Below are positions 44,612-55,755 of a stretch of DNA of 64,000 nucleotides, in pieces. The position numbers and the translations under genes were made by a program. Where the stretch lies: assembly GCA_916048095.2 (NCBI GenBank), contig OU696572.1, positions 3,867,362 through 3,931,361 of the forward strand. Reading direction: 5' to 3'. The notes beneath the pieces were generated by a model, which saw only the letters and a program-made list of their open reading frames with translations, was not told where the DNA came from and did no database searches. This DNA is from Sacculina carcini. Lineage: Eukaryota; Arthropoda; Thecostraca; Sacculinidae. How positions within the stretch are numbered: position 1 is the stretch's first letter; every line of letters begins with the position of its first letter.

Positions 44612-46916
44612 AATGATGAACAGCCTAATGACCCAGTGGGTGACGGAGAATACTAGGTATAGGGGAGATGATGAACCTTCTAGGCTTGATTTGGTATTTA
44701 CAGGGCATCCCAATGAGATTGAGGAAATTCGCTATGAAAGTGCACTGGGCAAGAGCGACCATGTATTAATAGAGATTAAGACAGTAGACGGTATTACACG
44801 ATCGGAAAGTTTGGGAGTTCCGCCACAAACAAAATTTAAATACACCAAATGTGATTTTGACAGTATGAGGAAATATTTTGCAGCAATGGATTGGGAGTAC
44901 TTACTGGCAACAGAGAGTTTGCAGGGAAAATACAGTATGTTTCTAGATATTTACAAAACAGGCATAGAGCGGTTTGTGCCCAAATATAAGGAAAATACCA
45001 CAGTTGGGAAAGAATGGTTTAATAAAAAATGTGCTAGGGCACGATCATTGAAGGAAAAAGCGTGGACGAGGATGAGAAGAAGAAACACGCGTAAAACTAG
45101 AGAGCAATATAAAAAAGCACGCAACTTTTACGTTGAAGTGAGAAGACAGGAAGAGAGAGAATATGAGAAAAGGATTGTAGACAAGAGCAAATATGAGCCC
45201 AAATTATTTTACAAGTTTCTGAATAGGAAATGGAAGAATAAGGTAGTTATAGATAGGTTAAAAGAGAATGATGACATTTTTGAGGAGGCGGGAGATATAT
45301 GTGAAGTGATGAATAAAAAGTTCCAAGAAGTTTTTGTAACTGAGAATGTGTTGGAAACATCGGCGATAGTCAGCTCGAGGTCGGGAATTGACCGTATTGA
45401 ATTAGATCCTGGAGAAGTTGAGAAACGCCTCAGTATACTGACAAGCAGGAAAGCTGTTGGTCCAGATGAAATTGCGGCTGTGGTTCTAAAGGAATGCAGA
45501 TATGAGCTGCTTACTCCAGTGTATGACATTGTACAGTGTAGTCTAACAAAAGGAATTCTACCTCAAGAGTGGAAATTGGCACACATCATCCCGATATATA
45601 AAGGAGGAAATAGGGAGGAGCCGTTGAATTATCGACCGGTTTCGCTGACAAGTGTCCTGTGCAAATTGGTTGAATCAATCATTAAAGATAGATGGGTTTC
45701 GTATCTGGAAGAGGAAGATATTTTGAATGAGGCACAGTATGGGTTTAGAAGCGGGAAGTCGTGCGTCACGAATTTGATGAGTTTTTATTCGAGGGTGATT
45801 GATACGGCTCAGGAGAGAGATGGATGGGTAGATTGCGTATACCTTGATCTGAAAAAGGCGTTTGACAGAGTCCCACACACCAAGTTATTGTTTCAAATTG
45901 AGCATGAAGGAGGGATACATGGAAAGTTGTTGGAATGGATGCGAGACTACTTGAGTGGACGGAAGATTAGAACGATTGTGAAAGGTGAGAAGTCGGCATG
46001 GAGGGATGTGTTAAGCGGTGTTCCACAGGGATCGGTGCTCGGGCCGATAATGTTCCTGGTTTATATCAATCAAATGACGAAAGGAATAGGAAGTTATGTC
46101 AACATGTTTGCGGATGACATGAAGATGTTAAAAAGAGTCACAGATCAAGCCAGCTGTGAGGAATTGCAGGAGGACTTGCACACACTTTCTGAATTGAGTG
46201 ACAAATGGGGCATGGCTTTTAATGCTAGCAAGTGTCACGTGATGAAATTTGGCAGAAGTGAATGCAGACCGTCGATGTGTTATACGTTGGGTGATCACAG
46301 TCTACATACGGTCAACGTTGAACGAGACTTGGGTGTCACAGTTGATCAAACACTGTCGCCGGAGAGGCATATTACAAGAATAGTGAATGCGGCCTTCAGA
46401 ACAATTACGAATGTTAGAGCTTCACTTAATCACTTGGATGAAGAGATAAGGAACTTGATGATGAGTATTATTTGGCCACCATTGGAATACGCTGTAGTAA
46501 TATGGGCTCCGCACAAGAAAAATCATATAGCAAGAATAGAGAAAGTACAACGAGTAGCAACCAAGTTAGTAGCAAAATTGAGGACATTAACTTATGAGGA
46601 GAGGCTAGAGAGAGTTGGGTTACCTACATTAGCGATGAGAAGATTAAGGGGTGATTTAATAAACGTTTTTAAGCATAGCATTGGCAAAGACAAACTGGAT
46701 AGAAAAGGTTGGGTAGTTTGGAGTGAGAGAGATCGAAGGGGACACAATAAATGCCTTAGGCAGACCAGAGTGGTTAGGGATATAAAGAAATATAGTTTCC
46801 CGAATAGGTGTATCAACGTTTGGAATAGTCTTGAAAAGTATGTAGTGGAATCAAGTAGTATCGGACAATTTAAGCGTAGATTAGACAATAGTGGGTTTGG
46901 AGACAGGACAGTCTGA
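44612..46916 (+). CDS. LINE ORF2 3' part (endonuclease end and reverse transcriptase)
   Basis: Continues the frame left at 38352. Endonuclease end: SRLDLVFT and GKSDHVLIEI. Linker rich in Lys/Arg/Glu. Reverse transcriptase: GPDEIAAVVLKE; PLNYRPVSLTSVLCK; AQYGFRSGKS; VYLDLKKAFDRVPH (first Asp); SGVPQGSVLGPIMFLVYINQ; MFADDMKML (catalytic pair); then the thumb and a C-terminal region (YSFPNRCINVWNSL) typical of Jockey/CR1-group elements. No stop until 46916. No RNase H. Confidence 0.9.
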
Positions 46917-47039
46917 GCCTTGCTCATCTCCTGTGAACAACAAATAGTGAGTACAAATAGTGAGTACACACAAACTGCATAAAAACAATCCGCCGGCTGA
47001 TATCGGGAATGGTCAGGCTCAGGTGTTGAAGTCTTTCTC

Positions 47040-49235
47040 GTCTGACTTCATTGCGGATTGGGATTTCTAGTATGATGTATCTAGTCGTGTATTCTGGGTC
47101 ATCAGTCTGGACATCCTGAGGTTGAGGTCAACCCGTTCGTTTTGCGGTAATGTCGCCGCGGCGTACAACACTCCATACCGAATTGCGCGGCAGTAGAAGC
47201 GTTGTTTTGGCTCAGTCCGTTGGTCAACCGCGGATTTGTTAGGCTTGACCTGCAATGCGATTATGCCACTCTGGTTGTTGGGGCGAGTGCAGCCAAATTT
47301 CGCGAGCGTGTCCTCGGACAGCGTCACAAATCACATGCACGCCAGCGGGGATGCTGTGCTGAGAGAGAGTGTGGCCATATGCTGCTAACTTGTTCGCATA
47401 TTTGTTTCCAGCATTTCTACAGTGTCTCCAAACCAACTGAACCGTGATGTTGGCTATTGGACTGATTTGCGATGGACGCTTTGACACAGAGTGCATCAGT
47501 GTGTTGATATCTGTGGGAGGCATTGTTGTAGCGCCTGAACAGCAGGCTGTTAATCAGTGTAGATGTGCATCTGTCTTTGGACCGATTTGAGTTGTGTGTT
47601 GAAGTTTGCGACCGAGCACCAGATCGATAGCTGTTATTTCGGCTGTGTGCGATGATGCCACTGTGTCAGCCGCGCGGAATACACTGTCCGACCCATGCTT
47701 CCGCAACTCCACTACAAACGCTCCACTACCTCTCGTAGTCTGGTCCAGTTGGACAAAACCGTCGGTCTAAGCGACAACGTCTGCATGTGGCAGGTTCTTG
47801 AGTTTGTCCAGGTTCGCCTCGCATATCTTCCTCGTTATCTCCACGTGGTGTCCCGTCTAGGTAAGGACGGAATGCGACGTCGCTGAGGAGCGGGATAAAA
47901 CTGGGCGTGCTCTCAGGTCAGCGATATTTTCGTTTGCCAGCGTCTGCATAGCTGAGTTCCGCTCGTACGTGTTCATTTTCATGCGTTTATGAATTGAGTC
48001 CGTTGTAATCCGTCGGAGGGATCGCCAACGTCCACTAGGCTTCTTGCACGGGCGTGAGCTGACGTAGCGAGTATGCTGCTTTTAATGCGAAAATGTGCTA
48101 ATTTTGCCTCTCTTTCCAGTTCGCTAATGAGCATGGTTTGGTGTACCCTGTGATTATTCGAGCCTCGCGGCGATGGATGACCTTCAATTTGTTAACGAAT
48201 GGTCCTGAGGACCGGTGAGATGACTGGATCCGCAATAATCGGGAACTAGTCGAACTTATGCTAGATAGAGATAATCAGGATTGTAGCCCCATGTTCTTCC
48301 CGCGATACAAAACAGTTGTTTGCGATGTCCGTTCTGCGAGTTGCGACGTCACTAATGTGTTTGCGGAAAGTATCACCGGTCAAACTGACACAGTAGCTTG
48401 GCGGTCTCAGCATATTTGACCAATTTTCCTGATAGCGTCAGTGGAGGCTCGTCGGCTGACCAGCTCTCGCTGCCGAGGTAAAATGTTGTTGCTACACACT
48501 TATCTGTTTATATTCATTTTCTATGTTCGCGCCCATGTCTCGAGTTTTTGCAGCGCGTCTTGTATCCCGTCGGTAGTCAGTTTGATTGCTGGCCCAGATG
48601 GCTAGGTCGTCAGCGTACAGGCTGCAATATACATTACATGCTGCAATGTACAGTAATGGTGACAGCACGGCACTTTGTGAGACGTCATCACGGATCACTC
48701 GCAATCAGCTGAGTGTTTTTTGATATCTGATATTCCCCACCGGTCTTCTAGGGAATGCTTTATCCTTCGAATGGAGCAGACAGAGACCTCGATCAGAGAT
48801 CACCTTAGTGACGTTTGGAGCCAGGCTAATTGGTATGTAAGACATTGGATGACCAGGAGCTCACTAGTTTTTAGAATCGGTATAACAGTGCTATCTCACC
48901 ATTGAGAAGGCACGCATGGGGACTGGCATGAGTTTGCCAGCTGTAGTATGATTTGCCGTCTATAGCTCTGGTCACGGCTTTCGTGAATGATTTGACTTCC
49001 TCGTTCACTGACCGGAATGGGCCCTTATCGGCTTGGATCTCGTTATCTGGTGTCGCCTAATGCAGTTCAGTTGATTTTCTTCCATGAGTGTTATGGTTTA
49101 CTCTGGTATTGGCTTCGTTGTTAATTATGATAGGCAAGTGATCGGAGCCCAGCATATCCGAGTGTGTTGACCAGGAGCAGCTATTTGCAGGAGAGGTATG
49201 TGCCGTAATATCCGGTGATGATTCACTGGCTGTTG
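47040..49235 (-). pseudogene. Degenerate LINE with RNase H (I/Jockey group)
   Basis: Read right to left: endonuclease end with MLGSDHLPIIINN (about 49170-49130); remnants of the fingers (VIPILKTSELL, about 48890); reverse transcriptase SQSAVLSPLLY then YADDLAIWAS (48704-48492); and an RNase H stretch VQLVW then AGNKYANKLAAYGH (47440-47340). Stops and frameshifts are throughout. Domain order endonuclease, reverse transcriptase, RNase H points to the I/R1/Jockey assemblage. The ends are not resolved. Confidence 0.72.
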
Positions 49236-49299
49236 CGTGGTTTATTCAGGTCAGACTGCCATCGTTCAGCTTGGTGTGTTCGATATTGGTCAGTGCGTC

Positions 49300-49929
49300 A
49301 GTGCAACATGACAATGGAGAGCCGAATAGGAGATTGGATGAGTTCAAACTCAAAGAGCGTATTGAAGGAATGAATGAAATTAAGGGAGTGAAAACACGCT
49401 GGCGTTTTCCAGGACCAAAAATGATAGTGGCATCTTTAAAATTTATGGTGTAATGTTTGAAAACTATTGCAGCATTGCAACGGTCTGGCTAGCACAAGTC
49501 TCGTATAAGCATACTAGCATGTTCCTATAGCATGACATAGCATACGTTCAGACGCAGACAATGAGGGGATTCCAGGTCAATCCAGTGATTTAATTCACTG
49601 TAAAATTCACTGCTTCTGACTCATTAACCACAAACTCAATTGAGTTATCAGTGTTTTATTGTATTGGTTAATTTTGATATTGTCGTATTTTGTGCCGTTT
49701 ATACTATTTTGCTTTTGTTTATATATATATTGTAAGTTGTACATCCATGGAGCTTTCGTGGTTATTATGGTTGTACGTTTGTGTTGCCGCGTGCAAGATT
49801 GTTTTGCTATGCTGCTTTTTAGTTGAATAAACCCTAATTCTAGAGGGAATTGAGTTGGTGGAGACATTTACACTACAATTTATTGAACTAATTCCGCTAA
49901 GTTTCAGTCTGCATTACTGTACTATATAA
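49300..49929. other. Unassigned; probable 5' LTR end of the gypsy relic
   Basis: No coding exon recognised. AATAAA at about 49827, then 'gagttggtggagaca' near 49851-49865, which looks like the end of an LTR followed by a TGG-type primer-binding site 70-80 bases before the gag ATG at 49930. The matching 3' LTR is not in the window, so the LTR start cannot be fixed. Confidence 0.45.
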
Positions 49930-51030
49930 ATGGACCGAGTGATTCGTATTGAAAAGTTCAGCGTTCCGCCAACTAATCCTAATGCTGGGAAAGAATGCAA
50001 ATTATGATACCGTGGATTCAGCTATTTCCTCACAACCATTTCTGATCTCCATCTAAACAAACTGGAAGTGTTGTTCTTGCATATGGGGACTAATGTATCA
50101 AGTCTGATTGAATCGTGTGATGGCTTTGACAAGGCTATCGACGTCCTCCAAAAGGCGTACGTCAAAATCCCTAGCGAAGTTCACGCTCGCCATGTACTTT
50201 TGTCTAGAGTACAACAATCTGATAAAAGTATTGACACATTTCTTCAGTCGCTCATTCAGATTTCTTCCGATTGCAATTTTTCTGATGTATCTGCATCCAC
50301 TCACCGCGACTTATTCATTTGGGACCCATTCATCAGGGGTCTGAGATCTCCTGATATCCGTGTCAGACTTCTTGATAATTCCATTCTCAGTCTGGACGAC
50401 GCCGTGCAACAGGCCTGGGCGCTGGAAGAGGCTCGGAAAAGGGCCAAAGCGTACATCGATCGTGGTCCTAATGGTGCTTTCGCCGCCGAACATGCCCACA
50501 CACATTCCGATGCTGTTTTTCCTCAATCGAGGGACTGTCGCTCGTGGACAAACGATGAAGATGTTGGTGAACCTTACGTATCTGCACACGTAAAGAGAAA
50601 TTCCAACGGTGAATGCTACAATTATGGTTTAAAAACACATCCCAATGATGACAGAAAGCTATGTTTTGCACGAAACGCTGTCTGTCGAAATTGTGGTAAG
50701 CTGGGACATTTTGCAAAAGTGTGCAAATCAAAAGTCAGTAGAAAGTCTGCAGCATCTTGCGCTTGGATTTGTGCAGCCAGTGGGAGCCCTGCAAAAACTC
50801 TAGTTACCATAGCCGGTCGCACGCTGCAAGCTCTGTTGGACACTGGTAGCTCAGAAAATTTCATAGACAGCATACTGGCCGTTACTCTCAACCTTCCTAT
50901 GCAGAAAACGTCATCTACCGTTCACATGGCTTCAGCGAAATTCTACGTCAAAATATTGGGTACATGTATTTGCAATCTCAATCATGAAGAAGACTACGAT
51001 TCGATCACACTTCTCGCAATGGCTGACTTG
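49930..51030 (+). pseudogene. Gypsy-type gag and protease relic
   Basis: ATG at 49930 opens MDRVIRIEKFSVPPTNPN; an in-frame TGA near 50006 breaks it, then the same frame stays open from 50068 to 51030. It shows a gag core, a CCHC zinc knuckle (CRNCGKLGHFAKVC) with an upstream imperfect one (CYNYGLKTHPNDDRKLC), and an aspartic protease active site LLDTGSSENFI (about 50834-50866). The pattern is like arthropod/echinoderm-type gypsy elements with a two-knuckle gag. Confidence 0.82.
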
Positions 51031-51060
51031 TGATGTAATGTTATACTTGTTCGACCTTTC

Positions 51061-52386
51061 TTGCAGCTTCAGAAGGTGTCACTAAATATTGGAGGCAGTC
51101 GTCCTCCACTCAACGTATGTGCCGCGTCACCAGCTAATTTTCCTCCAGTACAATTTTTCCGTGATCTTTCGCCAGAATGCAAACCGGCTGCCGTCAAATC
51201 GCGACACTACTCTTCATCCGATGAGGCATTCATTCAACAGGAGTGTAACCGTCTGCTTTCAGAAGGTGTAATCGAACGAAGTTATTCCCCATGGCGTGCC
51301 CAGGTGGTTGTCGTTTCAAACGACAGGAAGCGACCACTAGTCGTCGATTTTTCCGAAACAATAATCAAATAAACACACTTGTACGCCTACCCTCTACCTC
51401 GTATCGAGGATGTCGTGCACTCAATCGCTAAATACAAACACTACAGCGTGATCGATCTGAAACATGCCTATGATCAGGTTGAAATTTGTGAAGGAGATCG
51501 CCCTTACACAGCGTTCCAAGGCGGCGGCGACCTATACCAGTTCAAAAGGATCCCACAAGGGGTCACCAACGTTGTGGCCGCCTTTCAGAGAACCATGTCA
51601 TCATTCATCAAATCTAATCAACTACAGTGTACATTTTCATACCTCGATGTCATAATTGTGTGTGGTTCCACACAACAGGAACATGATTGGAACTTGTGTC
51701 GTTTTCTTCGTGCAGCTGCTCAACACAAGCTGATTGTAAATATGTCCAAATGCAGCCTCTCTCAAAGTCGCATACATGCATTTGGGTACCTCATCGAGAA
51801 CGGCGCCCTGCGGCCGGACCCTTGTCGACTGCAAGGTTTGATAGACCTTCCGGTTCCGACGAAACTCAAGTCACTCAAAAGACTAATCGGGTTTTTTGCT
51901 TATTACTCTAAATGGATGCAAAACTATTCTTCTAAAATGCAGGGGCTTATCAACGCTACGTTCCCCCTGTCGCGAGAAGTCATTAAAACTATTGATTCGC
52001 TGAAGAAGGACATATCAGAAGCTACCCTGATAACCATTGATGAGAACGAACCCTTCGTTGTAGAGACCGATGCGTCTGAGCGGACAATAGCTACGACTTT
52101 GCTACAAAAGGGACGTCCTGTTGCATTTTTCTCGCGCTCATTGAATCGTTCTGAAATTAACCATCACGTCATTGAAAATGAAGCATACGCGATAATTGAA
52201 GCTGTTCGTCGGTGGCGAGAACTTCTCTCCTGCCGTCAGTTCACGATCGTTACAGATCAACGCGCAGTATCTTACATGCTGAACACAAAAGTAAAGGGAA
52301 AAGTGAAGAACGATAAAATTCTACGCTGGCGACTCGAGCTTACCGCATACTCATTTGACATTTGCTACCGATCTGGCAAAGAGGAC
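51061..52386 (+). pseudogene. Gypsy-type reverse transcriptase and RNase H relic
   Basis: The fingers region (EGVIERSYSPWRAQVVVV) runs to a TAA at 51370-51372, then the same frame resumes with YAYPLPRIEDVVHSIAKYKH and VIDLKHAYDQVEI (first Asp). The catalytic motif reads SYLDVIIV: the second Asp of YLDD is replaced by Val, so the enzyme is dead regardless of the stop. RNase H follows: VETDASE; ENEAYAII; VTDQRAVSYML. The frame is cut at about 52386, just after YRSGKED, by the LINE at 52390. Integrase and 3' LTR are missing. Confidence 0.85.
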
Positions 52387-52389
52387 GAT

Positions 52390-53135
52390 CGGCCAAGCGG
52401 CAGGGGGTTAGAATTCTGCCGCCGTAGCTGCCGCGTGTCGTAAAAGGCGACTAAAGGCAGACATGTCTGGACAGGTCTCGGCCTGCTTCCGGTAACATGT
52501 AACCCGGTACAACCAGCCGCATGGTCGGAATGTCGGCGACTAATCCGGCCCCCCACTGGCCTATGCCAGTGAGGAGGGCTGCCAGACACCCAGCAGGAAG
52601 AAAAACAAGACCTGTCAAAGGGCGGATGAGCTGTCTAGCAGCCAACGGCCATCTGGAAACCCTCCCCCGTCGGATCGGCAAACAGGATCCTGGCCGCTGA
52701 GTGTCACGTCGCCCGGGGTATAGTGGTGGCGTGACGCAACACTCGTATTTGGCCTGCACATCGAACCCCGACGGGGCCGCTGTTTGGCTCCTCGACAGTG
52801 GAGAGAATGGTGCGACGCCGGCACGGGTGGCCGGATAGGGCTCAAGAGGGTCAAGGGTGAGGTGCCTGGTGCTCGAGGGGGGTCCCGCCCGGTGCAGTGT
52901 CCGCCGTTTGCAGTGGGGCTGCAGTTGCTGGGTCCAGATGGACCGGTGGGGGTCACTGGTCCGGGCCCGGTGCTGTAGCTCCCGCGGACTCGTACCGGGC
53001 GGAGCTCGCAGCGAGCTCAGGGGTATTCGGTGCCCGTACAGCGCGCACCACCACTGGCATGGCATCCCATGCTGGCTCTGCCCGTCCCCCCAGTAGGGCC
53101 CCGTGCAGAGGTGGGTGGTCGTGCGCGCAGAGACA
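52390..53135 (+). promoter_or_regulatory. 5' UTR of the 52390 LINE
   Basis: GC-rich leader. Near its start GCGGCAG (52397-52403) and CTGCCGC (52416-52422) can pair around a 12-base loop, followed by 'tgtcgtaaaaggcgactaaa', which can also fold. Such structured 5' ends are seen in several LINE families, where they may act in self-cleavage or internal initiation; neither is shown here. A long minus-strand frame across this region is a GC shadow. Confidence 0.5.
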
Positions 53136-54578
53136 ATGCAAATATTTATGGCCTCCAAAACTTCAACCACCCCAACTGCTGGTCGTCCATCGGGCGATCG
53201 GCCACGGCCGCCGAAAGGTGGCCGTAATCTGAGCCACATGCACGACGAGAGTCGTGTTGCACCTGTGCCGATGGTGCTGGTCTTTACCAGCACCAATGAA
53301 CACGTGACTTTGTCCTCGCTGAACCCATTCCGTCGTCTGGATGGGTTCAAGAACATTGGAGACGCGCCTGTTGAAGCCAGCCGACAGAGAGACGGTTCTC
53401 TGCTGGTCAAGTACGCAACTGAGACGGCAGCAGCCCGCGCGATGAAGACCGACACTTTTCGGTATCGCGTGGGATCGGGCAATGAGAAGCGTTGGATGAG
53501 CACCCCCATCTCGGTGTGTACGCATTCGACACTTAACCATGCCAGAGGCGTTATGTTTTGTCGTGCGCTAGAGGGTGTTGCGAACGAGGAGATATGCGAC
53601 GGATTGGCATCCCAAGGTGTCATCCGCGTGGAGCGCATCGTCCGACGGCTTGAGGGTAGCGAGGTGCCAACGCACTCGTTTTTCCTCACGTTTGACGGTG
53701 TTGATCTGCCGGATGACATCAAGGTCGATGACATCCGTCAGCGTATCCGAGTCCGCCCCTACGTGCCTAACCCGATGCGGTGCTACAGGTACCAACGTTT
53801 CGGACATACGAGCTCCCGCTGTAATCGTGCAGAGATCTGTGGACGTTGCTCATCCGAACAACACACCGCTGCTGATTGCAAAGAGGAATATTTCTGTGTC
53901 AATTACAGGAGCAGCGGTCATGCGTCTTCGTCGCGTGACTGCCCGGAATGGCTGAAGGAGAAGGAGATTTTGGCCATTCGCGCTGCCCAGCGCTGCAGTT
54001 TCGGCGAGGCGCGTGCTGTGTACCGCAGCTCGCATCCGTCGGGCCCGTCCTTTGCCGGCACCGTCAAACTGTCAGCTCAACCTCCACAGTCTGTCGACTC
54101 GTTTCTCGAGAAGCTGACAGTTTGCGATTTTCTCAAGCTGGCTGGACGAATGGGCTTGAAGCTGGTTGTACCTGAGGCTGACAAACTTGAGAATGAACCA
54201 ACACCGGTTGGTCGGCGGTCTGAGGGGACTGCCGTGCCGCGGGCGCCAACGGCCGCACCCCAGCGGTCCCAGGCGTCCGCGACCCAGCGGCCCCAGATGG
54301 CCGCAACCCAGCGGCCCAAGGCGGCCGCTCCCCAGCAGCCTGAAAAGGCTGCTGAGCGGCGACCTCAGCGGGTCGCCGATCGGCCGGTCAACCGGCCGAT
54401 GGACCGTGCTGGCAAATCGGCAGCGATGCCGGTTAGTCAGGGCGGCAAAAAAACCGGCCGCTCAGCAGGCTTCCAAGCTAGCAGAGCGGTCGTCTCCGAA
54501 CCGGAGGAAATCCGTAGACTGGACGGTGGTTCAACACAAGAGCCGCCGTTCGGTCAAGTCAGCCTCGCCGAGGAGTGA
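53136..54578 (+). CDS. LINE ORF1 (gag-like, CCHC knuckles)
   Basis: The first ATGs are at 53136 and 53148 in a frame open from 53103. Central region: YVPNPMRCYRYQRFGH then ICGRCSSEQHTAADC then YFCVNYRSSGHASSSRDC, three Cys/His knuckles of the Jockey/I ORF1 type (one with Tyr replacing Cys), followed by the conserved ILAIRAAQRCSFGEARAVY segment. The C-terminal 150 residues are low-complexity Pro/Ala/Gln/Arg repeats (RPQMAATQRPKAAAPQ). Open throughout to 54578. It binds element RNA. Confidence 0.85.
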   Translation: MQIFMASKTSTTPTAGRPSGDRPRPPKGGRNLSHMHDESRVAPVPMVLVFTSTNEHVTLSSLNPFRRLDGFKNIGDAPVEASRQRDGSLLVKYATETAAARAMKTDTFRYRVGSGNEKRWMSTPISVCTHSTLNHARGVMFCRALEGVANEEICDGLASQGVIRVERIVRRLEGSEVPTHSFFLTFDGVDLPDDIKVDDIRQRIRVRPYVPNPMRCYRYQRFGHTSSRCNRAEICGRCSSEQHTAADCKEEYFCVNYRSSGHASSSRDCPEWLKEKEILAIRAAQRCSFGEARAVYRSSHPSGPSFAGTVKLSAQPPQSVDSFLEKLTVCDFLKLAGRMGLKLVVPEADKLENEPTPVGRRSEGTAVPRAPTAAPQRSQASATQRPQMAATQRPKAAAPQQPEKAAERRPQRVADRPVNRPMDRAGKSAAMPVSQGGKKTGRSAGFQASRAVVSEPEEIRRLDGGSTQEPPFGQVSLAEE

Positions 54579-54871
54579 CCGGCGAGCATCTCCCGGTCAC
54601 AAAGCGAGCGCGGTCCCTGCATCTCCGCGCTCGGCGGTTGCATGCGCACCGCCTTCCGCACACGACGGAGCGACTCCCACCACTGCCATGGATTTGGAGA
54701 GTTCCTCTAAGCGGAAGCTCTCGGCCTCTCCAAGTGGGTCCCCACCTGACGCGGAGAGAGGACGATCGACCAAGCGATGCGATTAGGTACCTGTGCTACC
54801 TGGTTTTTAGTGTATATGTGCCATTTTAACGGGAGTATTTATTTGTATTTTATTTTATTATATTTATTTTT

Positions 54872-55482
54872 ATGTCCATTTTACAAAGGAATATTAGAGG
54901 TATTAGACCGAATTTTAATGATTTATATATACTATAATATACTGTATATTTTACACTCCCGACAACCATCGATTTTAGCAATACAGGAGACTAAGCTTTT
55001 AAATTCTTCGTATTTCAGTATTCAGGATTTTAATGTTTTTAGATATGATAATCCCAGCTCGACTATAGCCCATGGCGGAGTTATGCTGGCTGTTCGCACC
55101 AGTTTACCTTGTCGCCGCCTGTATATTCAGTCAGATTTGCAGGTGGTTGCGGTTTGGTGCTGGCTGGGTGGTAGGGAGCTGAGTGTGTGCTCATTGTACC
55201 TGCCGCCTGGTCGCCCGTTCCCAAGGGCTGACGTCGAGTTTTTAATCAGTTCACTTCCACCCCCTTTTTATGTGTTAGGCGATTTTAATGCTCACATCCC
55301 TTTTTGGGGCTGTGATGCATATTGTAGCCGTGGTTTTATTATGGAGGATATTTTAACTGTCTTAGACATAGGTATTTTGAACACAGACACATATACGCAT
55401 TGCACCATGCCATCGGGAAGCATGTCCGCTCTGGACCTCAGTCTGTGCAGTCCCAGTATGCAGGCATCCACTAACTGAACCG
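54872..55482 (+). pseudogene. LINE ORF2 5' part (AP endonuclease), frameshifted
   Basis: The likely start is ATG at 54872 (MSILQRNIRGIRPNF), which carries the N-terminal Asn of the endonuclease; a frameshift near 54935 moves the frame to HSRQPSILAIQETKL (catalytic Glu), AHGGVMLAV, CSLYLPPG, LGDFNAHIPFWG and MSALDLSL. It is interrupted at about 55490 by the minus-strand LINE. A pre-frameshift start at 54777 gives a hydrophobic non-homologous N-terminus and is rejected. Confidence 0.82.
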
Positions 55483-55755
55483 TTGAATACAGTATTGTAT
55501 TGTATTGTATTGTATTGTATCATTTATTGCCAAAAAAACAACATCACACAGGTAACACAAAATAACGAAAACATCAGAGGCAATATAGTCTGTCAAGCCA
55601 TGGCTTGTTAGACAGACAATAAATATTTTTAATCTAGATTTGTGCAGTGCAACAAATTACTACAAAACATATGCTAAAACAAAACATGCAACAGAACAAT
55701 GCAAAAACAGAATATATACAAAACAAACAATACAGTCATACTGTGAACGTACAAA

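Larger units (their letters stand above)
36435..46980 (+). mobile_element. Jockey/CR1-group LINE split by a SINE and a gypsy element
   Basis: Two ORFs: ORF1 (36435-37455, with a frameshift) and ORF2 (from 37431). ORF2 is interrupted at about 37935 by a SINE (to about 38263), continues for about 85 bases (38267-38352), is interrupted by the gypsy element 38353-44607, and resumes at 44612 to 46916. Two tandem copies of 'aaatagtgagtac' lie near 46941-46966 just past the coding end. It sits downstream of carbonic anhydrase exon 4 in the same orientation. Confidence 0.88.

Noticed and set aside
44343-46916. An 857-codon protein spanning the gypsy LTR and the LINE
   Set aside because: The first 89 codons are LTR sequence that is also present in the other LTR; only the part from about 44612 is LINE coding sequence.
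49271-49453. A 60-codon frame (EFKLKERIEGMNEIKGVK region) as the missing carbonic anhydrase exon
   Set aside because: It shows none of the C-terminal carbonic anhydrase blocks and lacks convincing splice sites.
52451-53734. A 427-codon minus-strand frame
   Set aside because: It is antisense to the GC-rich 5' UTR and ORF1 of the LINE, has no recognisable domain, and is explained by GC-rich composition.
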